From Amycolatopsis nivea (GTDB lineage Bacteria; Actinomycetota; Actinomycetes; Mycobacteriales; Pseudonocardiaceae): a stretch of DNA of 64,000 nucleotides. The notes under the pieces were generated by a model. The model worked only from the letters and a program-made list of their open reading frames with translations. It did not search any database and was not told the DNA's origin. Made by a program: the position numbers and the translations under genes. Numbering within the stretch: position 1 is the stretch's first letter; each line of letters begins with the position of its first letter. The stretch covers positions 1 through 64,000 of the forward strand of contig NZ_SDLT01000040.1 in NCBI RefSeq assembly GCF_004522235.1, in the 5' to 3' direction. This document shows positions 42,416 through 50,453 of this stretch, piece after piece.

Positions 42416-43858
42416 TCACCGGGCGAGGGCGCGCAGCGCGGCCTTGTCCGGTTTTCCCGACTCCGCGACCGGAACCTCGTCCAGCACCGTGAACGAAGCC
42501 GGAACCGCGGCCTCCCCCAATTCCGCGGCCACCGCCGCCCGCAATTCCTCCGGATCCGGAGTGCGCCCCGGCGCGGCGACGACGAACGCGTGCGCCGCTT
42601 CCCCGGTCCGTTCGTCCGGAACCGCGACGACATATGCCTGATCCACGGCGGAATGCGCGGCGAGCGCCCGCTCGATCGGACCGGTGTAATGGATCACCGC
42701 GTTCACGATCACCACATCCCGGGCGCGACCGGTCAAATACAGAAAACCGTTCTCGTCGAGCCGCCCGATGTCCTGCGTGCGGACCCAGCCGTCGGCCAGC
42801 ACCGTCCCGCTCAGCGAAGGATCGCGCCAGTAGCCCGCGAAAGCCCTTGCAGTACGGGCGAAAACCTCCCCCGTCTCCCCAGCGGGAACCGCACGGCCCG
42901 AAGCATCCCGCACCTCCAGCGAAACCCCTTCGACCGGCAATCCGACCGAAGCTATCGCCTCCGGATGCGCAGCCACGTCCGCCGTGTCCAGCACCGTCAG
43001 TTTCCCGGTCTCGGTCTGCCCGTATCCTTGCCGCAACGCCGGTCCGATTCGCTTGAATCCCTCAGCCAGCAATCCGGGTTCCACTGGAGACCCGGCGACG
43101 GTCAGCATTCGCAGCCCGGAAAGATCGATTTCCTCCTCCCGCAGCACATCCAGCATCCGATACAACCGGGGAACCGTCACCAGCGCCGCCGTGATGTCCA
43201 ACCGCGGCAGAATCCAGGGAAAGTCTGGCAACCCCTCCGGAATCACCGCGGTACCGCCCGCGAGCAAACAAGCCTGCAAATGCAGCACCATCACCGCGCT
43301 GCTCAAAGTCCCGAACAGCAGAAACCGCCGGTAGTCCGCCGCCGAATCCCCGGCCCGCTGCTCCAGCCCGAACTCCCCCAACGCGTCGAACCGGTACGCG
43401 ACCCCCTTGGGCACCCCCGTGCTCCCGCTGGTGAACACCACCCAGCCAACGTCCGACGGTTTCCCGCACGGCACCGGTTCCTCATACGCGGCAAGGAGTT
43501 CCGGCCCGATCGGAAGCGTCCGGACCCCCGCCAGCTCCGGCAGTTCGGCGTCGGTCACCACCGCGGCCACCCCGTCCAGCACCGCGTCGAGATGCGCCGC
43601 GGGCAACCCAGCCCGCACCCCCATCGCCCGAGCCCCCAGCGTCTGCACCGCGATCTGGGCGGCCCAGCCCTCCGGCGTCACCCCGGTCGCGAGCCCGACG
43701 CCGTCTCCCGGCCGGATCCCGGCCGCCCGCAGCCCCGCGGTGAACCGGCCGATCAGGTCGAGCACCTCGCCCCGGCGCACCCGCCGGTCCCCGTGCTCGA
43801 ACGCGATCGCGTCCGGCGCGCGCCGCAGCGAATCCAGCAGGTCTTGAGGAAATGCCAT
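42416..43858 (-). CDS. AMP-forming acyl-CoA synthetase / adenylating ligase
   Basis: 480 residues, ANL superfamily. The A3 phosphate loop is FTSGSTGVPKG; the A5 motif is GYGQTETG; A7 is DGWVRTQDIGR; the C-terminal lysine lies in SGKPDKAAL. The A8 hinge is unusual (GRARDVVIVNAVIHYTGPIE, without the usual Gly-x-Lys), so the CoA-thiolation step may differ. ATG 43858 is used; GTG 43882 lies upstream in frame but GGGAGG is well placed for the ATG. No carrier protein or neighbouring biosynthetic enzyme is present, so the substrate is unknown. Confidence 0.87.
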   Translation of the reverse strand: MAFPQDLLDSLRRAPDAIAFEHGDRRVRRGEVLDLIGRFTAGLRAAGIRPGDGVGLATGVTPEGWAAQIAVQTLGARAMGVRAGLPAAHLDAVLDGVAAVVTDAELPELAGVRTLPIGPELLAAYEEPVPCGKPSDVGWVVFTSGSTGVPKGVAYRFDALGEFGLEQRAGDSAADYRRFLLFGTLSSAVMVLHLQACLLAGGTAVIPEGLPDFPWILPRLDITAALVTVPRLYRMLDVLREEEIDLSGLRMLTVAGSPVEPGLLAEGFKRIGPALRQGYGQTETGKLTVLDTADVAAHPEAIASVGLPVEGVSLEVRDASGRAVPAGETGEVFARTARAFAGYWRDPSLSGTVLADGWVRTQDIGRLDENGFLYLTGRARDVVIVNAVIHYTGPIERALAAHSAVDQAYVVAVPDERTGEAAHAFVVAAPGRTPDPEELRAAVAAELGEAAVPASFTVLDEVPVAESGKPDKAALRALAR

Positions 43859-43907
43859 CACACCGTCCTCCCGTCGGGCCAACCCGCCAAGGCGTACCGG
43901 AGAGATC

Positions 43908-44882
43908 TCAGAATCCCCTCAGCGCATGCCGCTCATCGGGAACACCCGCGCGAGACCGGACCGACAGCAAGCCGCCGAGCGCCACCACGGCGACCAACCC
44001 AAATGCCGCCGACAGTGTCCAAAAGTCCGGCCGCACAATCGACTGCCCGCGCATCGCCTGCCACGCCGTAATCGCGATGACCCCCGCGTACCCGACCGCC
44101 CCGGTCCACACCAGCCGACGCCGCACCAGTTCGTGCGACAACACCGGATACCGCCGGGACAACGCGACCAACGCCAAAGCGAGCAGGGGCAACGCCTGAA
44201 TCGCGTGGATCCCCACGAAATGCGGGATCCGCAGGTCCCCGCCGGCCGTGCTCCAGCCCAGCAGCGGCAGCCCCGGCCCGCCGTCCTCGAGACCGATCGT
44301 GTGCCCGCCGATCATCGCCGGTTTCCCACCGCCGTCCAGCACCCGCTGCTGCGCCGGGCTGGCCGAGAACATCAGGAGCGCCAACCCCATTCCGCCCGCC
44401 GCGAGCGCGGTTCCCCACCGCAGCGCGGACGTCAGCGCGCGGTCCGGCAGCTTTTGGAACAGCAGCAGCACGACCACCGCCGCCGTCGCGCCCCACGCGG
44501 TGAACGCGCCGGTGGCCAGGATGTTGCCGATCGTGACGTCGGCCGGCGTCGCGTGGTTGAAGTGCAGCGGCCGGTCCTGGAACAGTACCTGCCACACCAG
44601 CAGCGCCATGTCCGTGCCCATGCCGACCGCGAACGCCGTGCCCATCCACCAGCCGGCCCGGCGGCCGCGCTTCACCAGCGAAAGCAGCCATGCCAGCGTC
44701 GGCGCGTACAACGCCACCGAAACCGCGAATTTGAACGGTTTCGCCCACAGCGGCGCGTTGACGAGCGTGCGATCATCCAGGAGCAGCCCGAACCCGCACG
44801 CGACCAGCAGCACCGCCATCGCCCCGGCCAGCACGCCGAGCGGGCGGTGCAGCCGGAACAGCCGTGATCCCCAGGAAGTCAT
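43908..44882 (-). CDS. Multi-pass membrane protein of unknown function
   Basis: 324 residues with about eight membrane helices and short loops. Conserved-looking polar spots are KPFKFAVSVALY near helix 2 and GIHAIQALPLLAL near helix 6, with His residues that could bind a cofactor. No family assigned. Ends 25 bp upstream of the AMP-ligase start on the same strand, so the two may be co-transcribed. Confidence 0.75.
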   Translation of the reverse strand: MTSWGSRLFRLHRPLGVLAGAMAVLLVACGFGLLLDDRTLVNAPLWAKPFKFAVSVALYAPTLAWLLSLVKRGRRAGWWMGTAFAVGMGTDMALLVWQVLFQDRPLHFNHATPADVTIGNILATGAFTAWGATAAVVVLLLFQKLPDRALTSALRWGTALAAGGMGLALLMFSASPAQQRVLDGGGKPAMIGGHTIGLEDGGPGLPLLGWSTAGGDLRIPHFVGIHAIQALPLLALALVALSRRYPVLSHELVRRRLVWTGAVGYAGVIAITAWQAMRGQSIVRPDFWTLSAAFGLVAVVALGGLLSVRSRAGVPDERHALRGF

Positions 44883-44961
44883 GGGGGTCAGCCTGGTCGC
44901 GCGCGGGGCCGCGAGCACTGGCGTCGTCCCCCGTCTTGCCGGTAGGGAGCACCCCACCTGT

Positions 44962-44976
44962 GGGTAATAGTGCCGT
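44962..44976 (+). promoter_or_regulatory. Candidate type VII regulon box (esx operon)
   Basis: GGGTAATAGTGCCGT, matching the boxes before eccB/eccE and eccC in 10 or more positions. It lies about 25 bp upstream of the -35 of the esx promoter, a standard activator position. Confidence 0.45.
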
Positions 44977-45000
44977 CAAAGCGACCGGCAGTTGTGCCGT

Positions 45001-45028
45001 TTGACCACACCCGCTCTTTTTCTAGCGT
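45001..45028 (+). promoter_or_regulatory. Promoter of the esx operon
   Basis: TTGACC and TAGCGT separated by 16 bp, both good matches to the actinomycete principal sigma consensus. Transcription would begin about 60 nt before the first esx ATG. Confidence 0.6.
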
Positions 45029-45096
45029 GACATTCACACCGCGCGGCCCGCCGCGCACCGGGATTTTCCACGAGAGGGAAGGAGGTGGCCCGTCAG

Positions 45097-45438
45097 ATGT
45101 CCAGTCCGGGATTCCAGGCAGATTCCGCTGCCATGACGCGCGCCGTCCAGGGCTTCGAGGAAACCGCTTCGAACGCTAAGACGACCATGGCCAGCTTGGA
45201 GTCCGAGCTGACCGAGACGCTGCGGAACTACAAGGGCGACCAGGCGGTCGCCTTCTGGGACCTGCAGCGCAGGCTTCAGGAGAAGATGGGCGCCGCCGTC
45301 CGGGAGCTCGACACCATGTCGCAGCTCGTGCACACCAGCCACGCGAACTACAACTCGGGCGACTCCGACGTGCACCAGAGCTTCCAGAGCGTCAGCCACA
45401 CCGTCGAGGGCAACGTGATCCCTCGCCTCAACCCCTGA
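45097..45438 (+). CDS. WXG100-family protein (EsxB-like)
   Basis: 113 residues, helical hairpin size. The central turn is YKGDQAVAFWDL, a variant in which Tyr takes the Trp position of W-x-G. ATG 45097 is chosen because GGAAGGAGG lies 11 nt upstream; GTG 45085 in frame overlaps that site. First gene of the esx pair; would form a heterodimer with the next product and be exported by the ESX complex. Confidence 0.85.
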   Translation: MSSPGFQADSAAMTRAVQGFEETASNAKTTMASLESELTETLRNYKGDQAVAFWDLQRRLQEKMGAAVRELDTMSQLVHTSHANYNSGDSDVHQSFQSVSHTVEGNVIPRLNP

Positions 45439-45454
45439 GAGAGGACAAGACACC

Positions 45455-45754
45455 ATGGCTGACGTCGTAGAAATCAGCTTCGGGGCCCTGCAGCACAGCT
45501 CCGCGTCGCTCGCCGCCAAGGCGAAGGCGCTGACCTCCCAGCTGGAGCAGCTGCACCAGAACCTGCAGCCAATCACCCAGACCTGGTACGCCTCGGGCAG
45601 CTCCGCCGGTGAAGCGGCGCGCGCGTCCGAGACCCGGCTCCGCCAGGCGACCGCCGACATCGTCGCGATCATCGCGCAGTTCGGCACCAAGGTCGGCGAC
45701 GCCCACGATCTCCAGCACCAGCTGGAGAACCGCAACCAGGGCCTGTTCGCCTGA
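45455..45754 (+). CDS. WXG100-family protein (EsxA-like)
   Basis: 99 residues, the classic length. The turn between helices is QTWYASGSSAGEAA, with Trp kept and the Gly two residues later than in W-x-G. No signal peptide, as expected. Follows its partner by 16 bp with GAGAGGACA as a ribosome-binding site. Followed by a very strong hairpin. Confidence 0.88.
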   Translation: MADVVEISFGALQHSSASLAAKAKALTSQLEQLHQNLQPITQTWYASGSSAGEAARASETRLRQATADIVAIIAQFGTKVGDAHDLQHQLENRNQGLFA

Positions 45755-45766
45755 TCCGGCCCCGAC

Positions 45767-45815
45767 GCCGGCCGTCCGGGGCGGGACCACCCCCCGCCCG
45801 CTCCGGACGGCCGGC
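45767..45815. terminator. Strong hairpin after the esx pair (attenuator-like)
   Basis: A 13-bp perfect stem GCCGGCCGTCCGG / CCGGACGGCCGGC continued by GGCGGG / CCCGCC, with a 7-nt apical loop. Placed between the esx pair and the next gene of the same operon, it would reduce downstream expression and keep the two small substrates in excess, or stabilise the 3' end of their message. Confidence 0.7.
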
Positions 45816-45851
45816 TTTCCCGCGTCCTGCCGCACGAGAGGTCACCGGCCG

Positions 45852-46235
45852 ATGCCCGACCAGTCGTACTACGTCCACCTGGAATCGCTGACGGACTTCG
45901 TCCGGGAGCTGGAAACCCAGATCCACGCGATGTCCCGGCCGAACGACTTCCTGCGCACCCTCGGGGAGCATCCGCTGCTGTTCGGGGAGTTCGGGGAAGC
46001 CGCTTCGCTCGCCGACGCCCACCGCGCCGCGGTCGCCGAGATGCAGGGCCTGCTCGAGCAGGTCCGCGGGGCGATCACGTTCGCGCAGGACGTCACCACC
46101 ACCGTCGCCGACGGATACGCCCAGGCCGACCAGTCAGTCGCGGGCGATCTGCACCAATCGGGTCAGCAGACCGGTCTGCTCGACCCGCTTTTTTCGTTGC
46201 TGGGCCTTGATTCTTCAGGGGGTAAGAACACATGA
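45852..46235 (+). CDS. WXG100-like type VII-associated protein
   Basis: 127 residues, helical; YYVHLESLTDFVRELETQIH at the N terminus, then a loop containing FGEFGEAASLADAH and a C-terminal YxxxD/E-like segment GYAQADQSV, the type VII export signal pattern. No canonical W-x-G. Ends in a 4-nt overlap with the next gene, so the two are translated together. Confidence 0.75.
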   Translation: MPDQSYYVHLESLTDFVRELETQIHAMSRPNDFLRTLGEHPLLFGEFGEAASLADAHRAAVAEMQGLLEQVRGAITFAQDVTTTVADGYAQADQSVAGDLHQSGQQTGLLDPLFSLLGLDSSGGKNT

Positions 46236-47554
46236 GCGGGCCTCGCACCAACTTCGCCGGCTACACCCACCAGCAGCTCTACGCGATGCTGCAGGCGGGC
46301 GACCCGACCACCGCGCGCGCCGCGGCCGAACAGTGGAGTTCGGCCTCGCGCGGGCTGTACGACCAGGCCGAGAACCTGTCGGACCAGCTCACCGACTTCT
46401 CCAGCTCGTGGACCGGCGGCGCGGCCGACCAGTACCGGACCATGATGACCGACCTGGTCGGCGGCATCCGCAAGGTCGCGGTCACCGCGCAGAGCATGCG
46501 CGACATGCTGGAGGACGCCGCGGACGCGCTGGTCAAGGCGAAGGCCGAGATGCCGCCGCCGGTCGCGGTGCCGGACGTCTCCCCCGCCGACGTCGCGCTC
46601 GCGGTCAACCCGCCGCTGCTTCCGGCGGACACCCCGCCGGCCACGATCGTCGCCGCGACGCAGCAGCGGCAGCAGGCGATCGCCAACGTCGAAGCGCAGC
46701 AACAGGCCGCCAACGCCGCCGGCTCCGCGCACGCGAAGGCGATCGTCGTCATGAACAACCTCGCGACGAACTACGACACCGCCGAGGACTCGATCCCGGT
46801 CTCGCCGAACGCGGCCGCCCCGCCGCCCAAGCCGGTCCCCGGCGGCGGCGCTTCGACCGGCGGTACCGGCGCGATCGGCAACACCCCGGACGGCGGCACC
46901 GCGGTCGGCGCGCCGGTCGACTCGCACCCGCTGCCCACCGACGGCACGCAGGTTCCGGGCTCTTCGCTGCCCGGGCACCCGGCGCAGAATCCGGGCAGCC
47001 CGCTGTTCGGCGACATGTTCACCGCCGGTCTCGCGGCCGCTTCCGCGGCGGCGTTCGGCCGGTTCGGGTCGATCATGCCGAAGGTTCCGCCGTGGGCCTC
47101 GGGCAAGGACAAAGACAAGGACGGCAAGGACAAGGAGCAGGACGCGCCTCCGGGCACGAAGCTCGGCGGCGGGGCCGGTCCCGCGGGCGGTAGCGGCGGC
47201 GGGATCCCGGTCGGCGGCGGGGAAGCCCCGTCGATCGACGGCGGCGGCATTCCGTCCGGCGGCGGTCTGAGCGGCGCCGGGGAAGCTCCGGCCGCGCACT
47301 CCGGGCTCGCCGGGAACGCGCAGTCGAACGTCCTCAGCGGACTCGCGGGCGGTGCCGCCGGGGCAGCGGGCGCGGCGGCCAAGAGCGCCATGCCGATGAT
47401 GCCCATGATGCCGATGGGCGGCATGGGAGCGGGCGGTGACCTGGGCTCCGGCCGCCGGATCCCGGCGTGGCTCGTCGAAACCGAGAACGTGTGGGGCCAG
47501 CAGGCTCCGGTCGCGCCCTCGGTCATCGGCGAAGAGCCGGCCGACCAGCCGTGA
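46232..47554 (+). CDS. PPE-like WXG protein with low-complexity C terminus
   Basis: 440 residues. Residues 1-200 are the helical ESX substrate domain with the WXG turn SSWTGGAADQYRTMM (about 70) . Residues 200-430 are Gly/Pro/Ala-rich and disordered, including a Lys-Asp run (GKDKDKDGKDKEQD) and a Met-rich MPMMPMMPMGGMG stretch. The C terminus (RRIPAWLVETENVWG) is conserved in actinomycete PPE-like proteins, where it may be the recognition end. ATGA overlap upstream and GTGA overlap downstream. Confidence 0.82.
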   Translation: MSGPRTNFAGYTHQQLYAMLQAGDPTTARAAAEQWSSASRGLYDQAENLSDQLTDFSSSWTGGAADQYRTMMTDLVGGIRKVAVTAQSMRDMLEDAADALVKAKAEMPPPVAVPDVSPADVALAVNPPLLPADTPPATIVAATQQRQQAIANVEAQQQAANAAGSAHAKAIVVMNNLATNYDTAEDSIPVSPNAAAPPPKPVPGGGASTGGTGAIGNTPDGGTAVGAPVDSHPLPTDGTQVPGSSLPGHPAQNPGSPLFGDMFTAGLAAASAAAFGRFGSIMPKVPPWASGKDKDKDGKDKEQDAPPGTKLGGGAGPAGGSGGGIPVGGGEAPSIDGGGIPSGGGLSGAGEAPAAHSGLAGNAQSNVLSGLAGGAAGAAGAAAKSAMPMMPMMPMGGMGAGGDLGSGRRIPAWLVETENVWGQQAPVAPSVIGEEPADQP

Positions 47555-48828
47555 CCGACGGCTACCGGGTGGCACCGGCGAAACTCGCCAGTGCGGCGTC
47601 CGAATTGGACACTCGCGCCGGCGCGCTCCGGACCGTGCAGCAGGCCGTGGCGGGCGAACGAATCCCCGCCACGGCCTTCGGCCAAGTGTCCGCGTCGTCC
47701 GGATGTGCCGCCGGGCTCGCGAAAACGCTCAACGCACTCGCGGCGGACGTCGACCAGCGCGTCGTCCGCGCCCAGGTCCTTCGCGACGGCCTCACGGCTT
47801 CGTCCGCGGGCTACCGGCGCGCCGACGAGCAGGTGGCGGCGATGTACCGTTCGCTGCTGCCCGAAGACCCGGTGCCGGCAGCCGGGAAATCGGCCGCGAG
47901 CGGCGGCTGGGCCGGGACCATCGCGGCCAACCGGATGAAGGTGTCCGACGCGCTCGCCGCCGAACGGACCCGGCTGGCCGGACTGTCCGATCCGGACGCC
48001 ATCGCCCGCTCGAAGCGGCGGATAGCGTTGTACCAAAGCATTATCGACGACCACCGGCAGATCCTGCGGTTCGATCCGTCCGGCAACGGCCGGATCGTCG
48101 AACTGGTCGGCACGATCCAGCCGGGCACGCGCAACGTCGGGCTGTTCGTGCCCGGCGTGCACACCCGGATGGACACCTTCCAGTCCTACGCCGACCTCGG
48201 CCGCAGCCTCGTCGCCGCCGACCCGAGCGGCCGGACCGCGATGGTCGTCTGGGCCGACGGCGTGTTCCCGCAGAACGTGACCACCGAGGGCGCCGAAGCC
48301 AGTTACGCACAGACAATGGCCCCGAATCTCAAGGCGTTCGGCGACGAACTGCGCGGCCAGGTCGACTCCCAGACCGGCGGCGCGGCCACGATCACCGCGA
48401 TCGGCCACAGCTACGGCGGCGCCACCGTCGGGCTCGCTGAGCAGCAAGGCTTGCCAGTGGACCGGGTGCTGCACGTAGAGTCGGCGGGCATGGGACACGG
48501 CGTATGGAGCCCAGCAGACCTGCCGCCGAGCCAAGCCGGCGTGCAGCGGTACTCGATGACCGCCCCGCTGGACCCGATCATCCTCGCCCAGGGCAACGCC
48601 GGGGCACTGGAATGGACCGGCATCGGCCACGGCGCCGACCCGGACACCTTCCCTGGCGTCACAGAGCTGACCACCGGCCGCGACGCCGCCGGAAACGTGC
48701 AGTGGGGCCTGTCCTCGCACAGCGGCGTGCTCAAACCGGGTTCGGATTCGTGGGAGAACATCTACGGCGTGCTGACCGGCGGTCACGTCACTGAAGCGCC
48801 CGTGCCGGTTCCGGCGGTGCTGCCGTGA
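47551..48828 (+). CDS. WXG-type helical domain fused to DUF1023 alpha/beta hydrolase
   Basis: 425 residues. The first 130 are an ESX-type helical domain (VAPAKLASAASELDTRAG), and the rest is an alpha/beta hydrolase of the DUF1023 group, with the nucleophile motif GHSYGGATVG (about 290) and a later Asp/His pair (ADPDTF, SSHSG) for the triad. Such proteins in ESX loci are predicted secreted esterases or acyltransferases acting on the envelope; substrate unknown. GTG start overlaps the preceding stop. Confidence 0.85.
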   Translation: MTDGYRVAPAKLASAASELDTRAGALRTVQQAVAGERIPATAFGQVSASSGCAAGLAKTLNALAADVDQRVVRAQVLRDGLTASSAGYRRADEQVAAMYRSLLPEDPVPAAGKSAASGGWAGTIAANRMKVSDALAAERTRLAGLSDPDAIARSKRRIALYQSIIDDHRQILRFDPSGNGRIVELVGTIQPGTRNVGLFVPGVHTRMDTFQSYADLGRSLVAADPSGRTAMVVWADGVFPQNVTTEGAEASYAQTMAPNLKAFGDELRGQVDSQTGGAATITAIGHSYGGATVGLAEQQGLPVDRVLHVESAGMGHGVWSPADLPPSQAGVQRYSMTAPLDPIILAQGNAGALEWTGIGHGADPDTFPGVTELTTGRDAAGNVQWGLSSHSGVLKPGSDSWENIYGVLTGGHVTEAPVPVPAVLP

Positions 48829-49202
48829 TCACGCGCGAGTTGAAGGATCTGGCTGCTGAGCTGACGAACGTCATCGACAGCGTCGCCGCCGCGTTCGGCT
48901 CGCGCGCACTGCCCACAGTGGACGGTGAGCTGGACTGCGATCCCGCGCAGCCGGGGCATTTGGTGTGCTGGCAATACGGGGTTCGGTTGGAGGACAGCCC
49001 CGCCGCTCTGCGAGTGCTGACCGAAGCGGTGCGGCCGACGCTGGAAAAGGCGGGCTGGGAATCCTACGACCGCAGCACCTATCGGGAAGTGATCGCACGG
49101 TTTTCCCGGGACGGCGCGGATTTCAGTGTGCACATCGCCCGCGACGGACGCGGGGTGGCGATCATCGGCTCGACGCGTCTGGTGACTGTCGATCCCGAAT
49201 AG
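48825..49202 (+). CDS. Hypothetical type VII-associated small protein
   Basis: 125 residues, cytoplasmic alpha/beta. LKDLAAELTNVIDSVAAAFG at the N terminus, two Cys in the middle (LDCDPAQ, HLVCWQYGV), and a strand-rich end (DFSVHIARDGRGVAIIGSTR) resembling the LppA/immunity-lipoprotein-like fold without a lipobox. Overlaps the hydrolase gene by 4 nt, so it may be its partner, chaperone or immunity protein; unassigned. Confidence 0.65.
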   Translation: MITRELKDLAAELTNVIDSVAAAFGSRALPTVDGELDCDPAQPGHLVCWQYGVRLEDSPAALRVLTEAVRPTLEKAGWESYDRSTYREVIARFSRDGADFSVHIARDGRGVAIIGSTRLVTVDPE

Positions 49203-49218
49203 AATCGCGATCGGCCGC

Positions 49219-50391
49219 TCACGAGGCCCGAAACCGCGACGGCCGCCACCCACGCCGCCGCCCCCGCCGGAACGCCGCCACACCAATCCCCGCCCCAGCA
49301 GCCACCACAACCCCACCCACCGCGACAACTCCAGCCGCCACATCAGACCTCGGCCGAACCTGCGCCGCAGCCGGAACCACCGCAGGCAACTCAGACCGCA
49401 CCGCAGCCGCACTCGGACCCGGCGCGTTAGCAGGCAAGGTGGAAGACACCGCAGCGTAAGCGTCGAGCATTCCCCAGCCTCGGCGCGGATCATGCGCCCC
49501 GGACGGCGGACGGGAAGCAGTGAGCATCAACCGGTTCACCACTTCCTCGCCTTTCAGCTCCGGATGCGCCGAACGAACCAACGCCGCCACCCCGGCGACA
49601 TACGCCGCGGCGAGGCTCGGGTCGGTGATCGGCCAGCGATGCGCGACCGCGCCCCCGCCCCCGGCCGACGTGCTCACCAAATTCGCGCCAGGCGCGGCGA
49701 TTCCGAGGTAATCCCCGGCTTCGGACTGCACCGGCGCGCCGGATTCGTCCGTCGAACCGACCGCGAGGACGCCCTTCGAAGCGGTCGGATAAGTATGCGC
49801 CCCTTGCTGAGTCGCCGCCGCGGCCGAAATCACCACGGCCCCGCGCGACTTCGCGTGGTCGAGCGCCGCACCGAGCGCCGGGCTGTCCGAACCCGCCGGG
49901 ACCGCCACGAGAATCACTCCCGCGCCGCGGTCGACCGCCGTGTCGATCGCGCCCGCCAGCGCGACTGGATCGCCGCCGCCGTCCGACGATGAACCGTTGC
50001 TTTCGGTGTAGCGCAAGGGAAGCAGCTTCACCCCCGGTGCGACACCGGTGAAAGTGGTCTCGTTCGCCGGCTGCGCACCGACGATGCCCGCGGCGATCGT
50101 GCCCCGGCCGTCGCAATCGGAATCCGCGGTGCCGGCACCGCCGAGCACCTGTCCGGGCCCGAATTGCGCGTTCTGCTTGTCGACCCCGGTGCCGATCACC
50201 GCGACAGTCTGACCCTCGCCTCTGGTCAGCGCCCACAGCCGCGGCGGGTTGACCAGGCGCTGCCCCCAGGACACCGCCCCGGTATACGGACCGGACGGAT
50301 TCGCGCACGAAGCCGCTCCGGCCGAGGCAGCCGTGACGGGCAGGCCGAGCGCCACGAGCGCGGCCACCGCTCCGGCGGCAATTCCCCGCAC
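49219..50391 (-). CDS. mycP: Mycosin-like subtilase, catalytically degenerate
   Basis: 390 residues. Signal peptide about 1-27, subtilase fold to about 335, Pro/Ala linker, and one C-terminal membrane helix (about 350-372) with a basic tail: the layout of ESX mycosins. The catalytic Asp is Gly (VAVIGTGVDK), the catalytic His is Arg (DCDGRGTIAAG), the oxyanion Asn is Ala (VISAAAATQ) and the usual GTSxAxP is DPSLAAA with only the Ser left. So it should not be an active protease. In Mycobacterium, MycP is needed for ESX membrane-complex stability independent of its activity; a structural role is therefore plausible here. GTG 50391 follows GGGGAGGGGG. Confidence 0.9.
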   Translation of the reverse strand: MRGIAAGAVAALVALGLPVTAASAGAASCANPSGPYTGAVSWGQRLVNPPRLWALTRGEGQTVAVIGTGVDKQNAQFGPGQVLGGAGTADSDCDGRGTIAAGIVGAQPANETTFTGVAPGVKLLPLRYTESNGSSSDGGGDPVALAGAIDTAVDRGAGVILVAVPAGSDSPALGAALDHAKSRGAVVISAAAATQQGAHTYPTASKGVLAVGSTDESGAPVQSEAGDYLGIAAPGANLVSTSAGGGGAVAHRWPITDPSLAAAYVAGVAALVRSAHPELKGEEVVNRLMLTASRPPSGAHDPRRGWGMLDAYAAVSSTLPANAPGPSAAAVRSELPAVVPAAAQVRPRSDVAAGVVAVGGVVVAAGAGIGVAAFRRGRRRGWRPSRFRAS

Positions 50392-50453
50392 CGCGGCCCC
50401 CTCCCCTTGTCGGACAAGGAGATTCTAGTGGAGAGCGGGCCGCGGCGACAGGG

